A stretch of 64,000 nucleotides of DNA from Paraspadella gotoi (Eukaryota > Chaetognatha). A program made the position numbers and the translations under genes. Shown one piece after another: positions 14,364 to 26,850 of the stretch (position 1 is the stretch's first letter; each line of letters opens with the position of its first letter). Under the pieces are notes generated by a model. That model was not told the DNA's origin. It worked only from the letters and a program-made list of their open reading frames with translations, and did not search any database. The stretch covers positions 29,455,182 to 29,519,181 of the forward strand of contig CM119264.1 in assembly GCA_051294375.1 (NCBI GenBank), in the 5' to 3' direction.

Positions 14364-14388
14364 NNNNNNNNNNNNNNNNNNNNNNNNN
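14364..14388. other. 25-N scaffold gap between A1 and A2
   Basis: Exactly 25 N, the same size as at 24543 and 39753, so it marks a scaffold join of unknown true length. The sequence on its left matches the end of segment A and the sequence on its right is the start of segment A, so the join places two copies head to tail. Confidence 0.95.
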
Positions 14389-15069
14389 TTATTCCACGTT
14401 TTCCCAGATGGAGACATCAGGACCCCAGGACCGCGAAAGACTCGGCAGCCAAATGACACGGGGGCGAAAGAGAATATAATAAAAAGGACTGGTTACGACC
14501 CGCGGTTCGTCGGGTCCGAGGATCGAGTCCACCTGGTTGAATGTAAACACTTTTCGGGTGACTTGGTTCTCAAGAATACTTCCTGNNNNNNNNNNNNNNN
14601 NNNNNNNNNNNNNNNNNNNNNNNNNNNNNNNNNNNNNNNNNNNNNNNNNNNNNNNNNNNNNNNNNNNNNNNNNNNNNNNNNNNNNNNNNCTCAGAAGAAA
14701 AAGAAAAAGGCTGAGAAAAATGTTGAATTAATAGCAGAAAAATTGTAAATCGTAGTATTGATTTAATATGAAGTTAAGATCATTAAAAAAAGAATAAGTG
14801 AATAAGAAAAGCATTGGAATTATACCAGTGTAGAATTTGGTGTGAGTGGGACTATAAGAGAAAGAGAGAAAGAGAGNNNNNNNNNNNNNNNNNNNNNNNN
14901 NNNNNNNNNNNNNNNNNNNNNNNNNNNNNNNNNNNNNNNNNNNNNNNNNNNNNNNNNNNNNNNNNNNNNNNNNNNNNNNNNNNNNNNNNNNNNNNNNNNN
15001 NNNNNNNNNNNNNNNNNNNNNNNNNNNNNNNNNNNNNNNNNNNNNNNNNNNNNNNNNNNNNNNNNNNNN

Positions 15070-15320
15070 NGAGAGAGAGAGAGAGAGAGAGAGAGAAAGA
15101 AAGTGAAAGGACCTGTTTGTCGGAAAATTTCGTGTCGCCTTTCCTTCCCGTCTCAGCGGTTTTCGCTGTAAAGNNNNNNNNNNNNNNNNNNNNNNNNNNN
15201 NNNNNNNNNNNNNNNNNNNNNNNNNNNNNNNNNNNNNNNNNNNNNNNNNNNNNNNNNNNNNNNNNNNNNNNNNNNNNNNNNNNNNNNNNNNNNNNNNNNN
15301 NNNNNNNNNNNCCTGGAGGC

Positions 15321-15352
<32 letters not shown>

Positions 15353-15415
15353 GGAGAGAGAGAGAGAGAGAGGAGAGAGGAGAGAGGAGAGGAGAGAGAG
15401 AGAGAGAGAGAGACA
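15070..15415. repeat. (GA)n tracts around N gaps
   Basis: GA tracts at 15071-15100 and 15322-15412 flank unresolved N runs. Assembly probably failed because of the microsatellite. Confidence 0.85.
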
Positions 15416-15877
15416 TATCCGTGTGACAGCGAATTAAAATCACGGGAGGAAGAGGAAGAGTAAGTAAGACGTCGTGGAAACGAAAATCTGCCGAGATCGA
15501 CGACATGACGACGACGACCGATAATCGAAACGTGTTTTCTCTTTTCTAAACAAAATGCAGAAAAAAAACAATTATTTTTTTTTTCGTTTTCTTTTGCTGC
15601 AAATGTTTTTTTTCAGCTGCCCTTCCTTATCGCTTTGTTGGATTTCAATAGTAAGAACGATTTTTTTTCGTTTCAACAAAACCTAATATTTAAAAGAAAA
15701 AAATAATAATTTATTATTCCCGGTTGAGGCGCTAATAAATATAACTCATTCTAACCTCATATTTTTTCTCCTCATCTATTTGGTTACTCATTCATCACTA
15801 GTGAGTCTTCGTCGGACCGCGCCCTCATCGATTTTACTTTTGTTTTTCTTAAATTCATCTTCATTCTTTGTTTTGCT

Positions 15878-15937
<60 letters not shown>

Positions 15938-16232
15938 CTCAAAACCCTTTTCCCTAAAAATCGTCAAACCTTCGCTTTAATTTCTTTTATCTCTTCCCTT
16001 TATTTTGCTTTATTTACTATTCGCGTTTGTTTTTTAAATATTTTCCGATTTAACCTTTCTCCTCGATTTTCCATTAAATCTTCTTTCGAATCGAATTAGC
16101 GTCGGAACTAAACTTAATTATCTCATCAGCTCACGCCCTCCTTTCACCTTTCACCTTTCACAATTCATTTTATCAACTTTTTCTTTTTGTATTTTTTAGA
16201 TTTCTTTTTTAATCTTGTAATATTTTTCCTAT

Positions 16233-16336
16233 TTTCTTTTCTTATCTTTTCTTTTCTTTTCTTTTCTTTTCTTTTCTTTTCTTTTCTTTTCTTTTCTTTT
16301 CTTTTCTTTTCTTTTCTTTTCTTTTCTTTTCTTTTC
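16233..16336 (+). repeat. (TTTTC)n pentanucleotide microsatellite
   Basis: About twenty TTTTC units. The matching place in A1 (3850-3890) has only a few units, so the array length differs greatly between the copies. Confidence 0.9.
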
Positions 16337-16512
16337 TGTGTCACTTTTCTGCACTCTACCTGTTGAGTCACCTCACCTCTTCTAAGATTCGAGACTTTTC
16401 TTTTTATTTCTTTTTTCCCATTTTTTTATTCGGTTCCTTTGCTTTTGACTTTTCGCCCGATTTAAGTCTTTCACTTTAGATTTGCGACTTTTGTCCTTGT
16501 GGTTTTAGAATG

Positions 16513-16552
<40 letters not shown>

Positions 16553-16642
16553 TTTGTCTTTCTTTTTTTTCTTTCCTTCAACCTCTTTCCACTGTTTTTC
16601 CCTTTCATCGTTTTTTTTCTCTCTGAAGCTCTTTATTCTTTT

Positions 16643-16690
<48 letters not shown>

Positions 16691-17135
16691 CCTCTCTCTT
16701 CTCCTCTCTCCTCTCTCTCTTTTATCCCACCTCGCAACTCACCTACATGTCACTTACTTCGACCTTCTCGTCGTCGATTTCTTCTTTTCTTTCTTCTTCT
16801 TTTTTTCTTCTTTTTTTTTTTATTTTCTTTTTCTTTTTTTTTCTTTTTTCTTTTTTTTTTTACTTTTTTTTTCGTTTCTTCTTTTTTTTTTCTTCTTTTT
16901 TTTCCTTTTTTTTCTTTTTTTTTTTCTTCTGTTTTGTTCTTTTTCTTTCTTTCTTTTTTTTCTTTTTCTTTTTCTTCAACACAAATCCAAAGAATAAAAA
17001 CATTTGTACACTCGAACTCGTAAAAATTACGCAGAAAAATTGGACCCAGTTTTCTTGAAACGACGGGTTTTTACGGGCTGGCAGAGAGAGAGAGCAATTA
17101 CTGAACGTGTAACGGAAGAAGGGGAGATGAGAGAT

Positions 17136-17167
<32 letters not shown>

Positions 17168-18889
17168 AGAGAGGAGACACTCTTTCTCTTCCCAAATACT
17201 GTAATCGATTGCTCAAGAGAGATGGAGAGCAGAAAGAGATAGAGACGAGAGGAGCAGAGAAGAAGGAGAGAGAGAGAGAGAGAGAGTGAGAGAGAGAGAG
17301 AGAGATAAAATTTTAAAAAACCTTCAATCCTGTAAATCAAAATGTCTTCAACAAAATGCGTCGGGTTTCAAAATCTCGCTTTGCCAGTCTCATTCCTTTA
17401 AATGTTTTTTCTTTCTCTCGCTCAAAGGACGTTGGCCATTTTGAAATTCAAATTTTAAAAACAATTTTGGCGTCAATTTGAAAATGTATTTTTTAAGGAA
17501 ATTTTCATTATTGATTTCTATTTTCTAGTACTTAGAACATATTGTACTTTGTAATCGTATAAGGACTTTTGATACATAAACAAAACATCAGTCAATAAAC
17601 GAAATTCAACGAATTGTAGAGAAACTAATCTAACGAAATTATCCTAATGTAAAGAAATTAACTAAAAAAACAAACGAAAAGCTCTTGAATGCAAATACTA
17701 TCGCAAAAATAAATATATAATTAGCTTTACGATACACCAGCTTTTAATAATACTCAAAACTTGTATTTTTTTCTTTGGTTTATTCACAAAATTTTACATT
17801 TTGTTTGCACGCAATTAAGCATGCAGCCAATTAAGCATGCAGCCAATACAGCGATCAGCGTGCAGCCAATCAAAAATCTTCTCTGCTGCTTTGATATTCA
17901 TCATTCACAAAATCGTGATTTTCGTGTGTGAATTGATAATCACCAGATGGACGAAACTCATTTGAGTTTAAGCTCCTTAGATACGGGGAATGCTCCCCGT
18001 AATTTGGTCGTTTTGATAATATGCATTTCGATTATAGTATTTTTTATACTTACTTTTTAAAAACTAACTGTCATACGGGAGAAAAAATTACATTTTTAAA
18101 CAAATTGTTAACATAAAAATCGACAAAAAAACCTTTAAAAAAAATCCTGCCTTCTTTTATCTCTGCCTCAACTGATTATTCAAATAACAAATTACTTTTC
18201 GGAAAAAAACGATAAATAATTCGACAAAATTGAGGAAAAACAGAATTTTCTTCTTTCTGAAAATGTCTTTTTTTTTGCCGTATTCTCTCTCTCTCTCTCT
18301 CTCTCTCACTCATTCAAAAAAAAAAAAAATGAAGGACTCAAGACGCTCAACATCGTTTATCTTTTTCTCGTCGTTAAAAAGAAACAAATGAGAATTATTG
18401 CCACTATTTTCGAGAAAGGGTCTGGGGACTGTTGGGGATTGCGGGGACTGCGGGGACTGCCTGATCTGTGAGGAATGTGGGGGACTACGAAGCGAGGGGA
18501 TTGGGGATAAAAAATTGATCCGACCAAATGCATGGTGATCCTTTTTAGATTTTGGTTTCTGGTTAAAGATTTATAAACCTAAAAAAAAGGCTCGATTTGT
18601 TAAATCACCAAAAGCCTCTCCAAAATTCAGGGGCAAGAAAGCTTATTTATTTATTTAGTAATAATTGAATGTAACATTTTATATCGTTTGCACCAATTCA
18701 TATTATACATATTCCTGCATAAAGTTCAATATTCATTTACATCCAAAGTGTTTATAAAAACTTTATATATTCATTTATATATTCATATTCACTCAAATCC
18801 TGAGTATTCATGCTTAGATATGGTTTGTAATAATTGACAACGGGATTCATATTAATTTACTTTGGAATTGTTAATAATTTACATCGGAG

Positions 18890-19330
18890 GAGATGGGAAG
18901 GATTACAGATGGTAAGTGACTAGAGATGAGAAGATGGGAGGGATTACAGATGGGAAGGGACAAGAGATGAGGAGATTGGAGGGATAACATTTGTCATCAT
19001 TTGTGAAATTCTTGTTTAAAAAGATGGTAAACAAAACTAAAAATATTCAATTTAAACAAATTCTGCTTCTGACCTTTATACATCTTTCAAAAACGTTGAC
19101 ATACAAACGTATATAAACATAAACATTGTATCGAAGATAATTTATCGATAAAAAAAAGTATTTTTTTCTTATCTTCAGATTTACGATAATAAAAATCTGA
19201 AAAAAAAAGGAGTAAAGTCATAGAAGGGAAGGGACAGGGAAAAGGAGGAGGGACATGCTTAAAGAGGGGGTGACATGATTAAGGAGGAGGCAGACATGCT
19301 TGAATAGGGGGGACATGCTTAAGGGGGTGG
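18890..19330 (+). repeat. Purine-rich minisatellites (GATGGGAGGGATTACA- and GACATGCTTAA-types)
   Basis: At 18890-18985, units like AGAGATGAGAAGATGGGAGG recur about three times. At 19240-19330, GACATGCTTAA-like words recur four times at about 22-base spacing. Both arrays have blurred equivalents in A1 (7855-7950, 8375-8455). Confidence 0.6.
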
Positions 19331-19891
19331 AGAGGTGGAGGTGGATGGAAGCCTTGTTCTATTTCCTGGTTTTATTATTTAATTCGAAACCCACACGGGA
19401 CGAGGGAGTTCACCAGGGGGCATCGAGTTATGCAAAGGGAGGAAACCTGAGATCGAATCTCGATGCAGTCGAGAATCGAAATCTGAGGGAGGGTCGACCA
19501 CTTGGACGAGGAAATTCACAACAACGACAACAAAGACAACGACAACGACAATCATCTCCGACGCAAGAAACGTCGACAATCAATCGACGCCGCACGACAA
19601 TAATAACAACAACAACAACAACGACGACGACAACACTTTTTCTCCGTCGACGGCAACAATTAATTCGTTTCGTACCTCGTTCGACCCGGTGCAACAAATT
19701 AATTCGTGTTCGTGTGCCGCAAGTCTCTCTACTCTCTCTCTCATCTTCTCTTCTCTCTCTCCGTCCTCTCGTCTCCATCTCTCTCTCTCCTCGCTTCCTC
19801 GTGCTCTCTCTGCTCTCTCTCTCCACTTCGCGCTCACGGATAGTCTAGTGAATGGGCCACTCTCTCTCTCTCTCGTCTTACGTATCTCGTC

Positions 19892-19922
<31 letters not shown>

Positions 19923-20651
19923 GCTCTCTCTACTCTCTCTCTCTCTCATCCTTCTTCTCTCTCGTCTGCTCTCTCTTCCGGGGTGCATCTTCTAAAGCAG
20001 AAGGGCTTCATTGGCATCCGTACAGTGTGGGGGAAGGGGCGAGTTCCAGTCGGCCGCCGACCGTTGCTTGTTTCCTGTTCTTAGATTCGGACAAAAAATA
20101 AATCTAAACTCACAACAAGTTTTGAGCAAAACATTGTCGGCATCTGCCCTACGGAGTGAATTTGAAACTTTAATTAATTATTAATTAAGTCGATTAATTA
20201 ATGATTAATTCAATTAATTTTTAATAAATCTCGTCATAATTAATTTTAAATTTATATTTCAACACTTATCATCATCGATGTCCTTAAATTGGGTTATGGA
20301 CACTTCATACAATAACTGTTTGTATTGCATTCTCATCAAAACAAACAAATAATCCTTTATATTTAATTTATGTCTCCTTGTCTCTCTCACTGCGTCACCT
20401 TCTCTCTCTCCTCTTCTCTCATCTCTTACTAGCCAAATCTGCGCACGCACCCGACTCTTCATCACTGCTACATTTTAATGCATTTCTAGTCGGACTTCCA
20501 TGGGCCTTACTCAGAGATTCGCCGACGTCCTATAACTCAGGCTTTTTCGGTACCGTCCGGTCCCCCCCTCAATATTGTCGGGCACACACTTAGTTATCCA
20601 TCATGTCAGAAACATCGATATTTATGATAAATTATTGCAAAAAGAATGATT

Positions 20652-20703
20652 GTCCGTCCGTCCGTGCTGTCCGTCCGTCGTCCGTCCGTCCGTTCGTCCG
20701 TCC
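20652..20703 (+). repeat. (TCCG)n microsatellite heading a dispersed repeat
   Basis: TCCGTCCG repeats followed by CCCACAGCTTAAGGCCCAAAA. A second place with the same order (CCGTCCGTCTGTCCGTCCCACC, then a related block) is 43147-43290. Confidence 0.7.
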
Positions 20704-21404
20704 CACAGCTTAAGGCCCAAAATAGCAATAGCATCTCCAAATTACCCGTTGCAGTTGGATGGTTACTGGACCCACTTGGCGTTAATTGAAAATTTTGCGC
20801 TCAGTCCCGATGATAGAGTAAACTTGAAAGTGTGCATTCAATCATTGGCATATTTGAAGTTTCCCTATCGAACGAGGAATCCCGCTGCGGAAGTGGAATA
20901 TTGGTTTTAATGTTAAAACATAAAAAATATATTTTGCGACTATTTTGACGAACGCCAATGCTCTATGAGTGGACTAAGTGCAAGTTGACTTTGAACCATT
21001 CCTTGACTCATCAACAAGTGCGTGTATGGTGGTTAGGAAAGTGTTGTGATTGAAGCTCGATTATAAAGGTTTCGATGGGAATCGTGCGAGTGGAAGATTG
21101 AAGTTAAAATGGAAAAAACAAAAGTCATATTACTTGAAGGGTACTTTTTATCTTAAATTTACTCATAATCTATTTTGTTTATTAAAAATTGGATAGATAA
21201 ATCGAAATTTGAATTTTGTGGTGTGGGTAGCGGAAAGTATGTGATAAAGGTGATAAAAATTCTTTTGATGGAATTCGTAGGAGTGGTAAAAGAGTTCAAA
21301 ATTAGAAAACCAAAAGACACCATTTTATTTTGAATTTTTTTAAAGCATTTCTCTCTCTCCTCTCTCTCTGATTTAATTGCATTGGAGTTCTCATTGATTG
21401 ATTT

Positions 21405-21750
21405 GATTGACCAAATTAAGCAGTTGACCCAAATTCTGACAAGTAATCAAAGTTTTGCAAGTTGACCAATTTATGGCCTGTTGACCAAATTAACGGGTCC
21501 GTAGTTAAATAATAATGTATGCCAGTTAACCCAAATTATGACCGGTTGACCAACCATGTATTCTTTAATGTGATCAAGATTATGTCGTTGACCAAAGTCT
21601 ATGGTTCAGCTTTTCGATCCAAATTATGTCAGTAGACCACCCCCAATTAGTGTCAAGTTAAAGCCAAGATTTTATGGACTCATAGTGTTGACACAAGAAT
21701 TTATGCAAGTTGATTTAATATTATGCATAGTTGACCAAGCCCGAATAGCC
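21405..21750 (+). repeat. Minisatellite, unit about AGTTGACCAAATTATGACC
   Basis: The words TTGACCAAATTA, TTGACCCAAATTC, TTGACCAATTTATG and TTGACCAAAGTCTATG recur at roughly 18-25 base spacing, strongly diverged from one another. Confidence 0.65.
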
Positions 21751-24542
21751 TCTATTACCACTTAATTATCGATTGACCTGAATTTTGTATGTGCAGTAGA
21801 AAAGTGTATCTCCACCTGCACAAGTACATTAAATCAGGAACCAAGTTTGCGATGACTCTTGAGTGGATAATGAGGTTTTAAATGCGAAAACCAATACTAT
21901 ATAAATAACCTGTTTCACTAAGTTTGGCATATGCCTTCTTTTCCTTTCATATTAAATGTATATGCAGCCCAGTGTATGTAATAAGGTCAATATAATTAAT
22001 CAGTTAATTTAATTCAATTAGTCCAATCCTAATAATCGCAATAATTAATTAAGTGCAGTCAATGCAATCCGCTCCTCCGTCCCCACCTTTAGCCAACAAA
22101 GCTCCTAATAACTCGTGACTTGGCTGCGTTGCGCATCTCAATGAAATTTGTGTCGTGACGTAGGAGTAAGTGTTGTGATAAAGCCTGGATATAACGTTTC
22201 GACGCGTGCAATCGTTGTGCAGTGGAAATGATTAGAAGTGGAAAAAAGACATTAAGTTCGGCACTTTACTAAAATCTTTTTACCTTATTTTAACCACATA
22301 AGTTACTCTAATTAATCAATAATTGCGCAGGACTTAGATATGCAGTTCAAATTGTTTGTGTGGCCGGTAGAAAAATTTGTACTCGATGCTTAGATAAATA
22401 AAGTTTCGGTCGGAAACGTAACGAGTGAAATAGAGTTTAAATGAAAAAATATGAGTCACAAGTTCTCACTTGGAATCTTTTTACTTATTTGGTAACCCAT
22501 AATAGTATTGAGATGAAATTTTCGTGACGGGTAGGGAAAGTGTCTGTGAAAAAGCTAGATAAAAGTTTTTTTGACGGATTGTGCCAGTGTGGAAATGGTA
22601 GTTAAATGGAAAAAACCTAAAGTCACATTTACTTGAAGCAGAAAAATGCATACAAGTTATAAATAAAATGCCTAAAAGCATTAAGGATTTCAGGGTCGCA
22701 ATTGCCAAAGAGAGAGAGCAGACGAGGTGAAAGATTGGAGAGAGAGGGAGAGGGAAGGATGGCAGAGTAGCAGTTAAAAATGAGGCTGATATGGGATGTG
22801 TCGCCCCGCTGAGAGAGCAGTTAAAATGAGCATAAGATTCGTACGACCCAATTGCAAAGAGAGAGAGAGCAGAGACGAGTAGATGCAGAGAGAGTGAGGG
22901 AGAGGAGGATAGATAGAAAAGAGAGAGAGCTGCCGGAAGATAAAAAATTAGCGAATATTAAAAAAAAGCTTCTATTTTATCCTCACTGATAAAAATACTT
23001 AAAATACTTTACCAAGAATACATTTAAAATTGATAAATTATTATTCCCGATAACCCATGTTGAGATCACATGCAATATATCTAGTAAGGCCTCAATATCT
23101 AGTTAAGGCGGGGCCAAAAGTTGAACATCTTTTTATAAGCGTTCTAGTTTCTCTTTAAATTTTTTTTCCTTTCTTACTTAGAGCCTAAATCGATTTTCAA
23201 TATAACTTTTGTGAATTATTCATTGGGCCACTGTTTGCACTGAAGCTTTGTAAATATTTATTGACATAGTATAGATAATATAGTAAAGTATTGACGGAAT
23301 TTGTGCCAGGGAAATGCTGTTTAGATTGGAAAAAACATAAGTCACATTTACTATGAATTCTTTAACTATTAATGTATTACTATATGTATAATGTTTAATT
23401 AATTTAATGAAATTAAGTTTAATGAATTAATGTGAAAAATTGATTGCACAAGTTAAAAAAAATCTGAAAAGAGCATAAAGCATCGTCGCAATTGCAGAAA
23501 AAAAAAAAACCCGAGAGAGAGAGAAACGAGAGAAGAGCAGAGGAGGCAAGTGATGCGTGAGAGAGAGAGAGACGAAGAAGGCAGACACGAAAATAAACAA
23601 TAGAGGGATATTTTGTTTGTTTTTGATAAAATGTAAACAAATACATATTTAACTTACAAACTCGTCCTAACCCAATTTTCAAGCGACATCCGGATGATTA
23701 TAAGTTGAATATAAAATTCTAAAATTAATGCATATTACATATTTAAGAATTAATTAATTCAAATTAATTTAATGAGATCGATTAATAATTAATTTAGATC
23801 CTACGCAGCATGATCCGACGTTGTTTTGCTTCAAACTTCGTTTTTTAACGTACCTGCATCATTTTTTCACAGTGTAATTAATTAAAATTAATTAACTAAT
23901 CTAATTAATTAAAAACAATATTATTAGTAATCGCAAATAATTATTAAAGATTCAAGTATATGTGAACTTATGATTTTTGTCCATCATAAACTCATTTCCC
24001 ACTGGCACAATTCCGTCAAAACTTTTCATGTATAATTACTTGGATATATATTAATAAATATTTAAAAGCATTTCAGTTGAAGACAAACAACCACTGAACT
24101 AATATCAAAAAAGTTACATTTGAACGAATCGATTTAGAATTAGAATGGAAAGGGAAAAAAAAATTTTTATAAGAGAACTAGGAGTTTAGCAAAAAAGTGT
24201 TCATTTTGAGCCCGCCTTACTAGATATTCCAGGCCGCGCAACAGTTTGAAAACCTTGACAGTTCTCATCAAAATGTTAATGTGTTAATGGGTTCTTAAGC
24301 GACTATTAAATAATATGAAAATAATGAAACATAATTTTTAAAAATTTTAGCTATATCAATTTTTTTTTATTAGAGTTCTGCTCATAGAGCTTGTAAAAGT
24401 TCAGAGTAAAGCGTATATGTAAATACAACTTTTTTTTTGATTTTTATTTACTTTGAAAAATTAACAAAAAAATAACAAATGTTCCTGCCACTTATAATTG
24501 ATGCATTGATTGATAATTTTTAAGGTTCTTTTGTGCTATTTG

Positions 24543-24567
24543 NNNNNNNNNNNNNNNNNNNNNNNNN
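24543..24567. other. 25-N scaffold gap
   Basis: A fixed-size gap. To its right, segment A resumes with sequence already present at 20063-20098. Confidence 0.95.
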
Positions 24568-24849
24568 GTTGCTTTTTCCTTTCTTAGATTCGGACAAAAA
24601 AAATCTAAAAAAAATCAAATTGAAACAAAATCAGATCTAAATTTGTACATTGTCTTTACATACTGATGATATCTTACATTCTGTTAAATTAGGCGATCAG
24701 TTTTATTAATTTAAAAAATGATAATAACCAATGATATAAGAAAGAAATTAAAAATAAGAAACCGATGAATAAAATTGTAAATAAAACAACTCGTTCGTAA
24801 ACAAACCAACAAAAATTTTCATACTTAACCTTGGCAACTAATGATGACC

Positions 24850-24956
<107 letters not shown>

Positions 24957-25194
24957 GTCTAATACTATTATTGACACACCTTTCACATCTTGCGCACATA
25001 AGTCAGACCCCCTGGACAAAAACAGATCCTTTTTCTTATCGTAGAGAGAAAAGGAAAAAAAAAGGAAAAAAGGAAAAATAAGGATAAATGAGGACCTGTT
25101 CTTTTTTTTTCCCTTGAGAAATGCTGGTTCTGTTGTTTCGGGGATAAAATCAAAATGTTATCGTATATCGACGTCGGGGGTCAAATAGAGGGGC

Positions 25195-25440
25195 GGATTT
25201 AAATTAAAACGGATTTATTATTTGGATTTAAACGGATTTAGATTTAGTTAGAAAAGGATTTAGATTTAAACGGATTTATTATTTGTATTTAAACGGATTT
25301 AAATTCAATTGGATTTAGATTTGGACGAATTTAGATGATAGAATTTAAATTAAAACTTCAGATTTAGATTTAAGAAAATTTAGATTTATATTTTGAAGGA
25401 TTTAGACTTATATAAGAACAAATTTAAATTTGTATATAAG
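25195..25440 (+). repeat. GGATTTAGATTTAAAC-type minisatellite (A2)
   Basis: Same array as 10445-10660. ACGGATTTA and GGATTTAGATTT words recur every 15-20 bases. Confidence 0.65.
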
Positions 25441-26139
25441 TATATATATACATATAGGAAGGACGGGAATGTATAGAGTAGATAATTTGGCGGGCTCTTG
25501 ATTCTTTAATAACTGACAAAACAACCCAAAGTCATTCCATGCATGAATATTTTAATAATACTATTTAATAATAATACATTTTAATAATAATCCATAGCGA
25601 GAACAAATAATAGAAATAATATCAAATAATGAACAACCCTCTTTTCACGAATATAATCTTTTTGAATATACATCCCCTGGATGAATCCATGTAAAGTAAA
25701 AAAAAAAGAAACTACTCTATTTTTAGGTTTTGAAGGCTAAAGTGTTTTTAACCGTGGAAAAAAAAGCCTCCCCTTGCCTGAGGCCGCGCTTGACTTAAAA
25801 AGGCCCAAATGTCCACACCTGCGTGGTCTCTGGTCTTAATGCGTGGGTGGGGGGTGAGGATCGGAGGCTTTTAGGGTGAGTGCGTGTCGGAATGTTTCTG
25901 GGTGAGCGATTAAGGGGAATGCTTGGCTCATTGCTTGGTCGGAATGCGTGGATTAAATTCGAGGACACTGGATGCTTGACTTTTCTATCCTCGGGCGTCG
26001 AGAGAGTCCATCGAAGGAAACTTGAATCGAATGGGATGACTCTGTCTCTCTCTATCCTCTCCTCTCTTCTGTATCCATACATCTCTGTTCGACTAGTGAT
26101 AAGAATCCTTTCCTTCTTCTCCTCCTCCGATCTCCTCAT

Positions 26140-26850
26140 CTCGTCATCTTTGAAAACCTGTGGCGTAAGATCTCTTCTCTCCTTCTTCTACTCCAGTTCT
26201 CCTTCACCTCTTCTGCACAGAACTCGAGACTCTCTCTGGCGTCAAATCGATCTCTCTCCTCTCTCCTCCTCTCTCTCTTCTCTCCTTTCTGCATATCTTT
26301 CTCTCTCTGCGCCTCTCCACCTCCACTTCGATCAATAAACTGGTGAGGCGTAAGATTCTCTCCTCGTCTCCTTCTCCGAAATTTGCCTTCCTACTTCTAA
26401 AATCTCAACCTGTGGGCGGTCTCTACTCATCTCTACTCCTCTTCTATTCTCGGCTCCTCCTCTCTCCTCCTCAGATTTCCTTTCCACTCTCTTTTTGAAA
26501 ACTGGTGACTGCGCTAAGAATTCCTTCTCCCCTTCTCGTCATTTCTCCTTCCTCCTCCACTCCTTGACTCAAAATCTCGTGGCGTAAGATCCTCTGGTTC
26601 CTCTCTCTGCGATTCTCCACCTTGAATCAGCTGTTGGAGCGTAAGACTGATGCCTCTCCTTCTCGATTCTCACCGGCTTCGAAAAAAACTGTTCGGCGCT
26701 AAGTATCCCTTCTCTCTCTCCCGACTTCTCACTCCCCTTGAATAATCTCTTCGCTTGGCGCTACCACGATTCCTCCCTTCCTACTCTTTCCCCCGTATTC
26801 CGCTCACACTCTGACAAACTGTGGCGTAAGGACTCCTTTTCTTCCCCCAA
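26140..26850 (+). repeat. Degenerate tandem repeat with AACTGTGGCGTAAGA core
   Basis: Variants of AAACTGTGGCGTAAGA appear near 26155, 26335, 26500, 26575, 26630, 26695, 26750 and 26820. They are separated by CT-rich spacers of about 55-180 bases. The array is absent from A1. Confidence 0.65.

Larger units (their letters stand above)
20110..24542. mobile_element. Inserted repeat-rich DNA splitting A2
   Basis: This stretch has no counterpart in A1 and ends at a 25-N gap. It holds a (TCCG)n run (20652-20703), a GTTGACCAAATTATG-type minisatellite (21405-21750), several degenerate copies of a roughly 110-base block ending AAATGGAAAAAACATAAAGTC, and repeated GCAATTGCAAAGAGAGAGAG modules. I found no coding region. 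Element class is unknown. Confidence 0.5.
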
